A stretch of 64,000 nt of DNA, taken from positions 62,001 through 126,000 of the forward strand of contig NZ_JOEM01000016.1 in NCBI RefSeq assembly GCF_000718135.1, given 5' to 3'. How positions within the stretch are numbered: position 1 is the first letter of the stretch; each line of letters starts with the position of its first letter. Made by a program: the position numbers and the translations under genes. The notes under the pieces were generated by a model that was not told the DNA's origin, did not search any database, and saw only the letters and a list, made by a program, of their open reading frames with translations. The stretch comes from Streptomyces cyaneofuscatus. Its GTDB lineage: Bacteria > Actinomycetota > Actinomycetes > Streptomycetales > Streptomycetaceae. Of the stretch, positions 36,647 through 44,264 are shown in pieces.

Positions 36647-37683
36647 CGGAGGATCCGGGAGAAGTCCCGAGGGAGTGCGTGGTGGCGGAAGATCCGGCAG
36701 GCGTCCTGTACCTGCGGTTCCGCAGGACCGCCGGCGGACCCCCGGACAGCGCCGGCTACACCGGGCTGCTCGCCCTGCTAGGCGCGTTCACCCCGGTCGT
36801 CGAGGCCGCACCGCCCGACGGGGCGCTCGCCGATGTGGGCGGCGCGCTGCGCTACTTCGGGCGGGACGCGCAGGGCCTGGCCTCGGTGATCCGGGTCCGG
36901 GCGCTCGCCCTGCACGGTGTGGACTGCGCGATCGGCGCGGGGGCCAACCCCATGGTGGCCCGGATGGCTGCCCGGCGGGCCGCGCCCGGGACCACCTTCG
37001 TGGTGGGCCGGGGCGAGGAGGCGGCGTTCCTCGCGCCGCTCCCGGCCGCCGCCCTGGACGGCGTCGGGGCCGCCACGGCGCGCACCCTGTGCGGTTACGG
37101 GCTCGACTCCGTCGGCCGGATCGCCGCCGCGCCCCTGGCCACGCTCCAGCGCATCACCGGCGTACGCACCGGGCGTGAGCTGTGGGAACGGGCGCGGGGC
37201 ATCGACCGCACCCGGGTCGTCCCGAACGCCGCCGCTCGCTCGCTCGCCGCCGAACGCTCCTTCCCCCGCGACGAGTTGTCCCCCGAGCAGCACCGCCGTG
37301 CCCTCCTCTCGCTCACCGAGGAGCTGGGGGCGCGACTGCGGGGCGAGGGGCAGGTGTGCCGGTCGCTGGCGGTCTCGGTGCGGTACGCGGACCGGACCGG
37401 TTACGCGACGCTGACCCGGAGCCGGACGCTGGGGGAGCCGACCGCGCACTCGGCCGCGCTCACCGCGCTCGCCTACCGGATCCACGAGTCCTTCGGGCTC
37501 CAGCGGGCCCGGGTGCGGGGGATCGCGCTGCGCGCGGAGGGGCTGGCCGACGCCGACCGGGCCTCCCGCCAGCTCACCTTCGACCCGGCGGACGAGCGGT
37601 CGCGCCGGATCGAGGAGGTGGCGGACCGGCTGCGGGAGAGGTTCGGGCCGGGTGCGGTGAAGCCGGCGGGACTCGCGGCCTGA
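36643..37683 (+). CDS. Y-family DNA polymerase-like protein (ImuB/DinB type)
   Basis: A 346-aa protein. The little-finger and palm regions of Y-family polymerases are recognisable: LADVGGALRYFGRDAQGLASVIR, GANPMVARMAARRA, PAAALDGVGAATARTLCGYG (helix-hairpin-helix) and SLAVSVRYADRTGY. However, the N-terminus (VLYLRFRRTAGGP) lacks the catalytic Asp-x-Asp and the FFASVE steric-gate stretch of active DinB. It is therefore probably an inactive scaffold like ImuB, recruiting DnaE2 to the clamp. RBS GGGGAG precedes the ATG that overlaps the dnaE2 stop. No ImuA-type RecA-like gene is present next to it. Confidence 0.78.
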   Translation: MTEDPGEVPRECVVAEDPAGVLYLRFRRTAGGPPDSAGYTGLLALLGAFTPVVEAAPPDGALADVGGALRYFGRDAQGLASVIRVRALALHGVDCAIGAGANPMVARMAARRAAPGTTFVVGRGEEAAFLAPLPAAALDGVGAATARTLCGYGLDSVGRIAAAPLATLQRITGVRTGRELWERARGIDRTRVVPNAAARSLAAERSFPRDELSPEQHRRALLSLTEELGARLRGEGQVCRSLAVSVRYADRTGYATLTRSRTLGEPTAHSAALTALAYRIHESFGLQRARVRGIALRAEGLADADRASRQLTFDPADERSRRIEEVADRLRERFGPGAVKPAGLAA

Positions 37684-37764
37684 AGGGCGGGGTTGACGTC
37701 CCTACCCGATCTACGGTTAGTCCGCGCCATTTTTTACCGACGCGTAACTTCCCACCCAACCTTA

Positions 37765-37786
37765 CTCATGCGTAATTTGGCATGAG
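37765..37786. promoter_or_regulatory. Inverted repeat upstream of the lipase gene
   Basis: CTCATGC and GCATGAG flank an 8-base spacer (37765-37771 and 37780-37786), about 75 bases before the lipase start. The A/T-rich TAATTT within it, and an A/T-rich stretch at 37730-37737, suggest a promoter-operator. The regulator is unknown. Confidence 0.4.
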
Positions 37787-37860
37787 CACATAAAGCTTGT
37801 GGTCCGGGCCACAGGGCGCACCGCCATCGCACCTCCCTTGAGCCGCAAGGAGACCACACG

Positions 37861-38754
37861 ATGCTGCCCTGGTTCCGTGCTGCGCGCGTCCCCCGCACGC
37901 GCAGCGTATTCGCCGCCTTCCTCCTGGCCGTCACCCTGCTGGTCGCCCCCTCGGCAACCGCGACCGCAGCTGCCCCCACCGCCGCGGCGGCCACCTCCCG
38001 TGGCTGGAACGACTACTCCTGCAAGCCCTCCGCCGCCCATCCCCGCCCCGTCGTCCTGGTCCACGGAACCTTCGGGAACTCGGTCGACAACTGGCTGGTC
38101 CTCGCCCCTTACCTGGTCAACCGGGGCTACTGCGTCTTCTCCCTCGACTACGGCCAGCTCCCCGGCGTGCCGTTCTTCCACGGACTCGGCCCCATCGACA
38201 AGTCCGCCGAACAGCTCGACGTGTTCGTCGACAAGGTGCTCGCCTCCACCGGAGCGCCGAAGGCCGACATCATCGGCCACTCCCAGGGCGGCATGATGCC
38301 GAACTACTACCTGAAGTTCCTGGGCGGCGCCCCCAAGGTCAACGCCCTCATCGGCCTCGCCCCGGACAACCACGGCACCACGCTGCTCGGCCTCACCAAG
38401 CTGCTGCCGTACTTCCCCGGCGTCGAGAAGTTCATCAGCGACAAGACCCCCGGACTCGCCGACCAGGTCGCCGGATCCCCCTTCATCACCAAGCTCACCG
38501 CGGGCGGCGACACCGTCCCCGGCGTCCGCTACACCGTCATCGCCACCAAGTACGACCAGGTGGTGACCCCGTACCGCACGCAGTACCTGGACGGACCGAA
38601 CGTACGCAACGTCCTGCTCCAGGACCTGTGCCCGCTGGATCTGTCCGAGCACGTGGCGATCGGGACCATCGACCGGATCGCCTTCCACGAGGTGGCGAAC
38701 GCCCTGGACCCGGCGCGCGCGACCCCGACGACCTGCTCCTCGGTGATCGGCTGA
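37861..38754 (+). CDS. Secreted triacylglycerol lipase/esterase
   Basis: A 297-aa secreted lipase of the class 2 (LipA/EstA) alpha/beta-hydrolase family. The signal peptide includes FAAFLLAVTLLVAPSATA. The mature enzyme has VVLVHGTFGN (oxyanion), CVFSLDYGQ, the nucleophile IIGHSQGGMMP (Ser near residue 142), ALIGLAPDNHG, an Asp in TKYDQVVTPY and the catalytic His in LSEHVAIGT. Cysteines at CKPS, GYC, DLC and TTC suggest two or three disulfides. AAGGAG lies upstream of the ATG. It is a single gene with a strong bidirectional terminator after it. Confidence 0.9.
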   Translation: MLPWFRAARVPRTRSVFAAFLLAVTLLVAPSATATAAAPTAAAATSRGWNDYSCKPSAAHPRPVVLVHGTFGNSVDNWLVLAPYLVNRGYCVFSLDYGQLPGVPFFHGLGPIDKSAEQLDVFVDKVLASTGAPKADIIGHSQGGMMPNYYLKFLGGAPKVNALIGLAPDNHGTTLLGLTKLLPYFPGVEKFISDKTPGLADQVAGSPFITKLTAGGDTVPGVRYTVIATKYDQVVTPYRTQYLDGPNVRNVLLQDLCPLDLSEHVAIGTIDRIAFHEVANALDPARATPTTCSSVIG

Positions 38755-38777
38755 CGCACGAGCTACGAACCACGACA

Positions 38778-38819
38778 GGCCGAGGTCGCTGTCCGGTGGG
38801 GCGGACAGCGACCTCGGCC
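38778..38819. terminator. Bidirectional terminator between lipase and LPMO
   Basis: A perfect 17-bp stem (38778-38794 with 38803-38819) and 8-base loop lie between the convergent stops at 38754 and 38846. Confidence 0.88.
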
Positions 38820-38845
38820 CGTGTTCATGACCTGCTACGCGTGGG

Positions 38846-39919
38846 TCAGCGGCTGTGACGACCGGAGGCGGTGGCCCGGCGACGCTGCGAGGAGAACAGC
38901 ACGGCAGCGCCGACGGCGAGTACGGCGGCCCCGCCCATCGCGAGATACGTGCTGCTGCTCGACCCGCCGGTCTCGGCGAGCACGTCCTCCTGCCCGGCGG
39001 CGTTGGCCTGCGGCGCATTGCCGGCATCAGCATCGGCATCGGCCTTGGGCTCGGCGGCCGGGGCGGCGGGAGCGGCGGCGTTGACCTTCGCCCCGGTCTT
39101 CGCGTCGTCGTCACCGTGCCCGTTGTGCTCCACGGAGGACTTCTCGGCGCCTTCGGTGATCGCGTCCTCGGAGGGAGCGGAGGGGGCGGGAGCAGGCGCA
39201 CTCTCCTGAGGCTTGGGCGCCTCACTAGCAGGCTTCTCCTCCTGACTGTCACCGCCACCACCGGCACCGCCCGTCCCCGCCGACCCACCGCCGAAGTCCA
39301 CGTCCGAGCAGGCGTAGAACGCCTCGGGGGAGTCGGAGCGCTGCCACACCGTGTAGATCAGCTGCCGCCCCGCCGCCTCCGGAATGGTCCCGTCGAAGAC
39401 GTACGAGCCGTCCACCAGCGCCGGGTCGGTGGCCTCGGCGAAGGGCTTGGCCTCCAGGTCCGACCAGGCCAGCGGCTTCGTCGGGTCGTAGCCGGGCTTG
39501 GTGAGGTACAGCTCGAAGGAGCCCTTGTGCGGGGCCGTGGCCCGGAACTTGAAGGTGTGCTTGCCCGCCTTCACGGGGGAGGCCGGCCAGTCGGCGCGCG
39601 GCAGGTCGAGCCCCTTGAACTTGTCGTTGGCCGCGCTGCACAGCTTGCCGTCCGGAATCAACTCACGGTGCTTACCGGCCGCGTTGGCGATGTTGACCCC
39701 GTTCCAGTCGTACAGCGCCTGCGTCCCACCCGCCGCGACCGCCGCCTTGCACGCCGCCGACACCGGGCTCTCCGGCCCCTCCGCGAAGCACGCGGACACC
39801 CGGCTCACCGGGTCGGTGAGCGAACCGTGGGCCAGCGCCGGAGTGGCGGTGAGTCCGGCCAGCGCGAACGGTGCGAAGCCGAGGGCGACGATCCCGGCGG
39901 CCTTGCGACGAGCGGTCAT
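38846..39919 (-). CDS. AA10 lytic polysaccharide monooxygenase with sortase anchor
   Basis: A 357-aa secreted copper enzyme. The signal peptide ends TPALA, so cleavage exposes His1 of HGSLTDPVSRVSACF, the N-terminal copper-brace histidine. The catalytic domain (about residues 30-205) has NGVNIANAAG, TAPHKGSFELYLTKPGYDP and TVWQRSDSPEAFYACSDV. A Gly/Glu/Pro/Ala-rich linker follows, then a C-terminal sorting signal: LAETG near residue 321, a hydrophobic helix (YLAMGGAAVLAVGAAVLF) and SQRRR. LAxTG is the motif of class E sortases, so the enzyme is probably displayed on the wall rather than released. It oxidatively cleaves chitin or cellulose. GGAG precedes the ATG at 39919. Confidence 0.88.
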   Translation of the reverse strand: MTARRKAAGIVALGFAPFALAGLTATPALAHGSLTDPVSRVSACFAEGPESPVSAACKAAVAAGGTQALYDWNGVNIANAAGKHRELIPDGKLCSAANDKFKGLDLPRADWPASPVKAGKHTFKFRATAPHKGSFELYLTKPGYDPTKPLAWSDLEAKPFAEATDPALVDGSYVFDGTIPEAAGRQLIYTVWQRSDSPEAFYACSDVDFGGGSAGTGGAGGGGDSQEEKPASEAPKPQESAPAPAPSAPSEDAITEGAEKSSVEHNGHGDDDAKTGAKVNAAAPAAPAAEPKADADADAGNAPQANAAGQEDVLAETGGSSSSTYLAMGGAAVLAVGAAVLFSSQRRRATASGRHSR

Positions 39920-40434
39920 GGAGGGTTCTCCTTCAAAGCGGCACAACGGTGGGGCGCCGGGTCTTCGATCCGTCCCGGCGATCAGCAAGCTAGCCGCTCG
40001 GAAGGACCAAAAACCCTGCTGGGACGGGGTGGAGAGCATCCTTATGGTCGCTTTAAGGAGGGGCTAAGAGGGCGCTGAGGTGCAGGGCCTCCGAGGGGGG
40101 CGAAGCTCACATCAGGGCGGTTCAGCGTCCACGGTCGTCCACGCCTGAATGTGCCCTCGGTCGTGTGCGGTGGCTCCCTACATAGATTTCCGAGGAAGTC
40201 TTCCAGGGTGATGGTGGGCTGCAGCAGAGCCTCGAGGACCTGTTGCAGCGTTCTCTCCTTCTGAAGAACGCCCCACTCGGGGAGTATTCCTTGCGTGGTC
40301 CAGCTGAGGAGGAGCGACGATCAAAAGAGAACTGATACTCGAGCCGGAGCCTGGCCTGACGTCGACCGAACAGCGCCGCCAGCGGCCATGGGATCCTTGG
40401 TCGCGAGCGACGGAGCAACCTGAGAGGAGCCGAA
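39920..40434. other. Intergenic region holding a possible gene remnant
   Basis: This 515-base gap has no intact gene. It contains the LPMO promoter region and the possible minus-strand remnant at 40045-40320. Base composition drops here compared with the neighbourhood, marking the left edge of an accessory island that runs to about 44 kb. Confidence 0.4.
40045..40320 (-). pseudogene. Possible remnant of a small gene
   Basis: On the minus strand 92 codons are open without a usable start. They read coherently in the middle (GILPEWGVLQKERTLQQV, LEALLQPTITLEDFLGNLC) with codon-third GC bias of coding DNA. A TGA stands directly before the first codon. I do not recognise the family. It may be the tail of a decayed gene or an accident. 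Confidence 0.25.
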
Positions 40435-40916
40435 GTGTCGGAGGCCAGTCCGCGAAAAACCTATCTGGTCATCGCTGAGGCGCTGTGAAGGGGGACCAAG
40501 GCGGGTGAGATGAAGCGGCCCCTGCCGTCCGAGGCTCAGCTCATGCGCTCGCACGGCGTCGCACGCGGCGCGATCCGCCGTGTTCTCAAGGTGCTCGAAG
40601 CCGAGGGCGCCCTGGAGCCTGTACCAGGAATCAGCTGGCCTGTCGCCCAAGGTGGCGACCGCCATTCCCTTGCGGAGTGGATGGCTGACCTGATTGCTGA
40701 GAAATCGCTGGCGATCGGCGACACGTGCCGTCTGAGGCGAAGCTCTGCGAGCGCTTCGGTGTATCGCGCACGACCGTGCATCGTGTGCTTGCCCAGATGG
40801 AGGGGACCGGCTTGCTCGCCACCGTCACAGCAAGGGGCGCACAGTACGCGTCCTTTGGGCTTCCCCCGCCCGGCCGTGAGAGTTGCCAGGGTAAGCGTTG
40901 GGCCCTACTGGCCTGA
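40435..40916 (+). pseudogene. Decayed GntR-type regulator with two winged helices
   Basis: The gene starts GTG at 40435 behind GAGAGGAGC and reads SEASPRKTYLVIAEAL, then meets TGA at 40486. The frame continues at once with the first winged helix: LPSEAQLMRSHGVARGA, IRRVLKVLEAEGALEPVPG. After LAEWMADLIAEKSLAIGDT a frameshift near 40725 moves the second helix (LPSEAKLCERFGVSRTTV, HRVLAQMEGTGLLATV) into the next frame. Two GntR HTH units in tandem with these motifs are characteristic of a Streptomyces regulator family. Two independent lesions, one nonsense and one frameshift, mean no functional product. The exact right end is uncertain. Confidence 0.7.
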
Positions 40917-41105
40917 CGAGATCAATCCCGGCGTGATCACGACTGTCCTGATCGAATGGGCGTGCCTGCTTGCCGAGATCTCGCAGAATCGCTGCCGCGC
41001 CGATGGGCACCCCATGGAGTTGCCGGGAATCCGTGGATCGACATCGGTCAACCGGGAATGATCTGCTCCCTGCCGCAGAGTGCGTCATGCGACAGGGAGC
41101 GGTGC

Positions 41106-41429
41106 TCACAGGGTGGCGTTCAGATTCTTTGCCCTTCGCTTACGCTGCCTTTTAGGCAAGGGTGAGGACGGTTCGCGGAGCCGATTGGATTCAGCGTAGC
41201 TGTTGATCGTGGCGGCCATCTTCAGTGCCTGAGCAGGCTCCACTGGTCCCAGATCGAGAACGTATCCCACTGACGAGCACCGATCACATGGGGCCGACAC
41301 CACGATCCCTTCCAGATCAACCCCCAGCCTCCGCAATGCGTTGACCAGCTCGATGCCAGCTACCACCGCATAGTCGCGATCCTGGTCATCGAAATATTCC
41401 GGGCCGACTGGTTGAAACTTCTGCTGCAC
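41106..41429 (-). CDS. Small CxxC protein, paralog of the next gene
   Basis: A 107-aa protein starting with GTG, AAAGGA upstream. Core: VGPEYFDDQDRDYAVVAGI, LVNALRRLGVDLEGI, CDRC near residue 48, VEPAQALKMAATINSYA, then a basic tail (KRQRKRRAKN). It is clearly homologous to the protein at 41465-41836. I do not recognise the family. A CxxC pair in a small acidic/helical protein could bind zinc. It ends a minus-strand run of four small genes. Confidence 0.65.
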   Translation of the reverse strand: MQQKFQPVGPEYFDDQDRDYAVVAGIELVNALRRLGVDLEGIVVSAPCDRCSSVGYVLDLGPVEPAQALKMAATINSYAESNRLREPSSPLPKRQRKRRAKNLNATL

Positions 41430-41464
41430 GAAAATCCTTTCAGGTGGGAGAGGAGAAGGTGGGC

Positions 41465-41836
41465 CTAGTCAGCGGGATCGAGATTTTCCGCCTGCGCTTC
41501 CTTGGGTTTGGGATGGGAGAGGGACTTGATCTCCCTGTCCATGCGCTGGAACTCGACGGCGTACTCGTCGATCTTCTTCGCTATTTCGACAGCCTCCGCC
41601 GGCCGCAGGTTGCCCAGAGCCACCAAGTAGGGAGCCTCGACAACAGTGCAGGTGTGGCAGACCTGCGAAACTCCGATGCCGTCGAAGTCGACATCGAACC
41701 TTCGCAAGGCGTTGACCAGTCGAACTCCGGCCGACACGGCTTCAACGCGATCCGTGTCGTCGAAATATTCAGGACCGACATCGTCACCGAAATTCAGGGA
41801 AACCCTGATCTGGTTCTCGTGGAAATTCTCTGTCAT
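41465..41836 (-). CDS. Small CxxC protein, paralog of the preceding one
   Basis: A 123-aa protein. The start ATG at 41836 has AAGGG upstream; an upstream start at 41914 would add an unrelated Pro/His-rich stretch. Core: VGPEYFDDTDRVEAVSAGV, RLVNALRRFDVDFDGI, CHTC, LRPAEAVEIAKKIDEYAVE. It matches the neighbour at 41106-41429 along about 80 residues, including the CxxC, and the shared layout extends weakly to the gene at 42299-42778. No known function. Probably cotranscribed with its paralog, 35 bases away. Confidence 0.65.
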   Translation of the reverse strand: MTENFHENQIRVSLNFGDDVGPEYFDDTDRVEAVSAGVRLVNALRRFDVDFDGIGVSQVCHTCTVVEAPYLVALGNLRPAEAVEIAKKIDEYAVEFQRMDREIKSLSHPKPKEAQAENLDPAD

Positions 41837-42080
41837 AGTCAGCCCTTTGTCGTGGGGTTTACTTGTGTGAGGAGATTCTTGTGTCTGAGTGAGGTACCGA
41901 TTCCTCGCACCCACTCAGTCCGACTTCATTCGAAAACCAATGGGGGCGCTGGTCCAGTGGATAGTGAACGTGGACTACCCGGGTGCATCACGAACCTCGT
42001 GGTACTGATGCCCGATATCGGTTGATGGTGACGAAATCGGAGTCATCTTGCTCGTCGATTTCGCCGCCTTACAGGCCTGG

Positions 42081-42302
42081 TTACAGGTATGCCCGGCGTG
42101 CTGTGGAGCGGGAGCGCAAGTCGTCCGCGTCGCGGCGGGCCAGTTGCTCGGCGACCATTCGTTCGACCGTGGCCAAGCAGGCGTCGCAAGCGAACATGTC
42201 GCCGTCGCCGTCCCTCGTACGGACAGGGCCGAACCACTTGACGGGTACGCGCTCCCGGCGGCACCCGAGCCAGCAAGGCCCCATGGCCCGGTTGAGTTTC
42301 AT
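42081..42302 (-). CDS. Small zinc-ribbon-like protein
   Basis: A 73-aa protein with two Cys pairs, C-x3-C in MGPCWLGCRRE and C-x2-C in FACDACLATVERMV. These suggest a bound zinc. The rest is basic (ARRDADDLRSRSTARRA). I remember similar short proteins in accessory regions of other Streptomyces but no function. Its ATG overlaps the stop of the gene upstream (ATGA at 42299-42302), so the two are coupled. Confidence 0.65.
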   Translation of the reverse strand: MKLNRAMGPCWLGCRRERVPVKWFGPVRTRDGDGDMFACDACLATVERMVAEQLARRDADDLRSRSTARRAYL

Positions 42303-42778
42303 GTGGGCAGAGGAAACTGGAACTGATCAGTCGGCCGGAAGACGGTGCGGGGGCCGGTCATGATCCAGGGCAGTTGTCGGCCCTCCAGCTCCAGAATCCG
42401 GCTGCTCCCGCTTGCCCCTCTCATGTTGCGGATGCGGTAGCAGCCGCCGTCGAGAGGAAGGTGGTCACCGACCTTGACCTGATCGGGAGATACCTCCAGA
42501 GGCAAGGTGCCTCCCGGACGCAGTTCTTCGAGCGGCTTCGCCGGCCGACGCGCGAGGCTCTCCAGTCCGGCTGCGAGGCGCTCCGCCGTCCTCACGTTCA
42601 TGCGTCCGCGAACAGCTACCACAGGCCGCCCGCTCACGGACTCAGGAACAACCTGCTCCAGGAAGACGCCACAACCGCGCAGTGCTCGGACAAGTCGGAC
42701 GGCTGTGGCCGATGCGTCTTTCTCCGTGGGGTCATTGAGGTCTGGCGGCACGTAGGGCAGCGGGGAGCTGGTGGGCAT
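42299..42778 (-). CDS. Small hypothetical protein of the accessory island
   Basis: A 159-aa protein. AGGAG precedes the ATG at 42778. The N-terminal half (TAVRLVRALRGCGVFLEQV, MNVRTAERLAAGLESLA) has the same layout as the two CxxC paralogs downstream, though the Cys pair is missing. The C-terminal half (VKVGDHLPLDGGCYRIRNMRG, SRILELEGRQLPWIM) looks like a small beta domain not present in the paralogs. Function unknown. It leads the minus-strand operon and is divergent from the HTH regulator gene, which may control it. Confidence 0.6.
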   Translation of the reverse strand: MPTSSPLPYVPPDLNDPTEKDASATAVRLVRALRGCGVFLEQVVPESVSGRPVVAVRGRMNVRTAERLAAGLESLARRPAKPLEELRPGGTLPLEVSPDQVKVGDHLPLDGGCYRIRNMRGASGSSRILELEGRQLPWIMTGPRTVFRPTDQFQFPLPT

Positions 42779-43003
42779 GTGAGTACTCCTGGTGGGGGAT
42801 CTCCGCTTGATCTGCCTCCAGCCTGCACTTGTCTGGCTACGCTGTGAAGTTCTCAGGTGCTCAACCTGCATGGTGAGCAGCGGGGCATATGCCGGAGCTG
42901 CTGAGCAGCGTAGACGCAGGGGGCTCTTGCGTGCCCAGAGGTGTGATCAGGGGAGATGGGGAATGTCTGAGGACGTTGACGCGCGAAGAGGTTTGCCTCG
43001 GAG

Positions 43004-43774
43004 TTGAGAAGTCACCGGGAGCTGCACGGTGAAAGAGGGCTGACTCAAACCGAGTTGGCGAAGATGGTGAGGACCTCAAGAAGCACGATCAGCCGTCTTG
43101 AGGCTTCAGCGGGATACATTCCGCCTGACATCCCTCGACGTCTCGACGAGGTGTTCGATACGGATGGCCTCTTCAACCGACTCTACGAAGAGATCGAGTC
43201 ACAGGGCTTTCCCGCCCACTCACGGCGACGGCTGGCACTGGAATCCAAAGCCCTGACCATCCTTGAGTGGTCCCCCACCGTCGTGCCTGGCCTGCTCCAA
43301 ACGGCGTCGTACGCGTACGCGCTCCTGCGGGAAGGCTTGCCGAGGGCCAGCGAGGCGGAGGTTCAGAACAAGGTTCGGCAGCGCATGGACCGGCAAGAAC
43401 TGTGGCTTGGTGCCTCCCCGCCCGATCTGTCGGTGGTGATTTGCGAGTCGGTGATTCGGCGGAGAGTCGGGAGCGAGGACACCATGCGGAAGCAGCTGTT
43501 GGCTCTCCTGAACTTTGCGGAGAAGCGGACGTCTCTCCTCCAGGTTCTTCCGCTGGATGCAGGTACGCACAGTCTGATGGACGGGTCCCTCTCCATCCTG
43601 ACCATGCCTGGTGAAGGGATGATTGCCTACACGGAGGGCGTTCGATCGGGTTCCGTCATCGATGAACCGACCGAGGTCCGAGCCCTTGCGAGGTCTTACG
43701 ATGTGCTCAGCGCATCCGCTCTCTCGCGGGAACGCTCGGCCCGCATGATCAAGTGTCAGTTGGAGGCATCGTGA
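43004..43774 (+). CDS. HTH regulator with DUF5753 domain (possible 5' frameshift)
   Basis: A ~256-aa protein of the XRE-DUF5753 family so common in Streptomyces. The HTH is LTQTELAKMVRTSRSTISRLE. The DUF5753 region follows with LTILEWSPTVVPGLLQTASYA, QRMDRQELWLG, SVIRRRVGS, LLQVLPLDAGTH and a terminal YDVLSASALSRERSARMI. In frame, the only start is TTG at 43004. A better start, ATG at 42963 behind GGGGA, reads MSEDVDARRGLPRS and stops; adding one G at CGGAG would fuse it to the body. The gene may be frameshifted or use the TTG. The next gene, DUF397, overlaps by GTGA. Confidence 0.8.
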   Translation: MRSHRELHGERGLTQTELAKMVRTSRSTISRLEASAGYIPPDIPRRLDEVFDTDGLFNRLYEEIESQGFPAHSRRRLALESKALTILEWSPTVVPGLLQTASYAYALLREGLPRASEAEVQNKVRQRMDRQELWLGASPPDLSVVICESVIRRRVGSEDTMRKQLLALLNFAEKRTSLLQVLPLDAGTHSLMDGSLSILTMPGEGMIAYTEGVRSGSVIDEPTEVRALARSYDVLSASALSRERSARMIKCQLEAS

Positions 43775-43971
43775 AGGCCACTCCCTCTTGGGTGAGGTCC
43801 AGTTACAGCAGCCAGGACGGCGGCAACTGCGTGGAGTGGTGCCCTTCCGTGGCCGCTGAGACGGGCATCGTCCCTGTCCGTGACAGCAAGGTCCCTGTCG
43901 GCCCCTCCCTGGCCGTCTCGCGCGCCGCGTGGGCCGGTCTGGTGCAGTACGCGAGGACCGCTGCGATCTAG
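43771..43971 (+). CDS. DUF397 domain-containing protein
   Basis: A 66-aa protein that fits DUF397 throughout: WVRSSYSSQDGGNCVEW near the start, VPVRDSKVPVGPSLAVSRAA in the middle. GTG start behind TTGGAGG, overlapping the HTH stop by four bases. Streptomyces pairs of XRE-DUF5753 and DUF397 work as regulator and small antagonist (BldB/WhiJ-like logic). A strong terminator follows. Confidence 0.88.
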   Translation: MKATPSWVRSSYSSQDGGNCVEWCPSVAAETGIVPVRDSKVPVGPSLAVSRAAWAGLVQYARTAAI

Positions 43972-43984
43972 TCGCCCACCAGGG

Positions 43985-44018
43985 CAAAGGGGCCCCACCA
44001 GTCGGTGGGGCCCCTTTG
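43985..44018 (+). terminator. Terminator of the HTH-DUF397 operon
   Basis: A perfect 15-bp stem (43985-43999 with 44004-44018), 4-base loop, 13 bases after the DUF397 stop, ending CCCCTTTGT. Confidence 0.88.
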
Positions 44019-44264
44019 TATGCCGCGGCCGGCCTCTCCCGGGCCCGGCCCGAGCCCGGACGCCTCCTCTGCTTCACGGCCGACGCAGTCGTCGACGCCC
44101 GAACCCACCCCTCGGCCACCGGTATGGCGAACCCGCCCGTACCCGGTCAGCCCTGGTGGAGCTCGGAGTGGGGCCGCGCCGTGGTCGCCGTCGGGTCACC
44201 CCTCCTCCTGTTCGGAGGTGCCGGTGCCGGAGATCGCCGAACACCGCCGAGAAAGGAGCGCGCC

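Noticed and set aside
40435..43971. Integrated element or insertion sequence in the accessory island
   Set aside because: No integrase, transposase, terminal repeats or tRNA attachment site were found, so I describe it only as a lower-GC accessory region.
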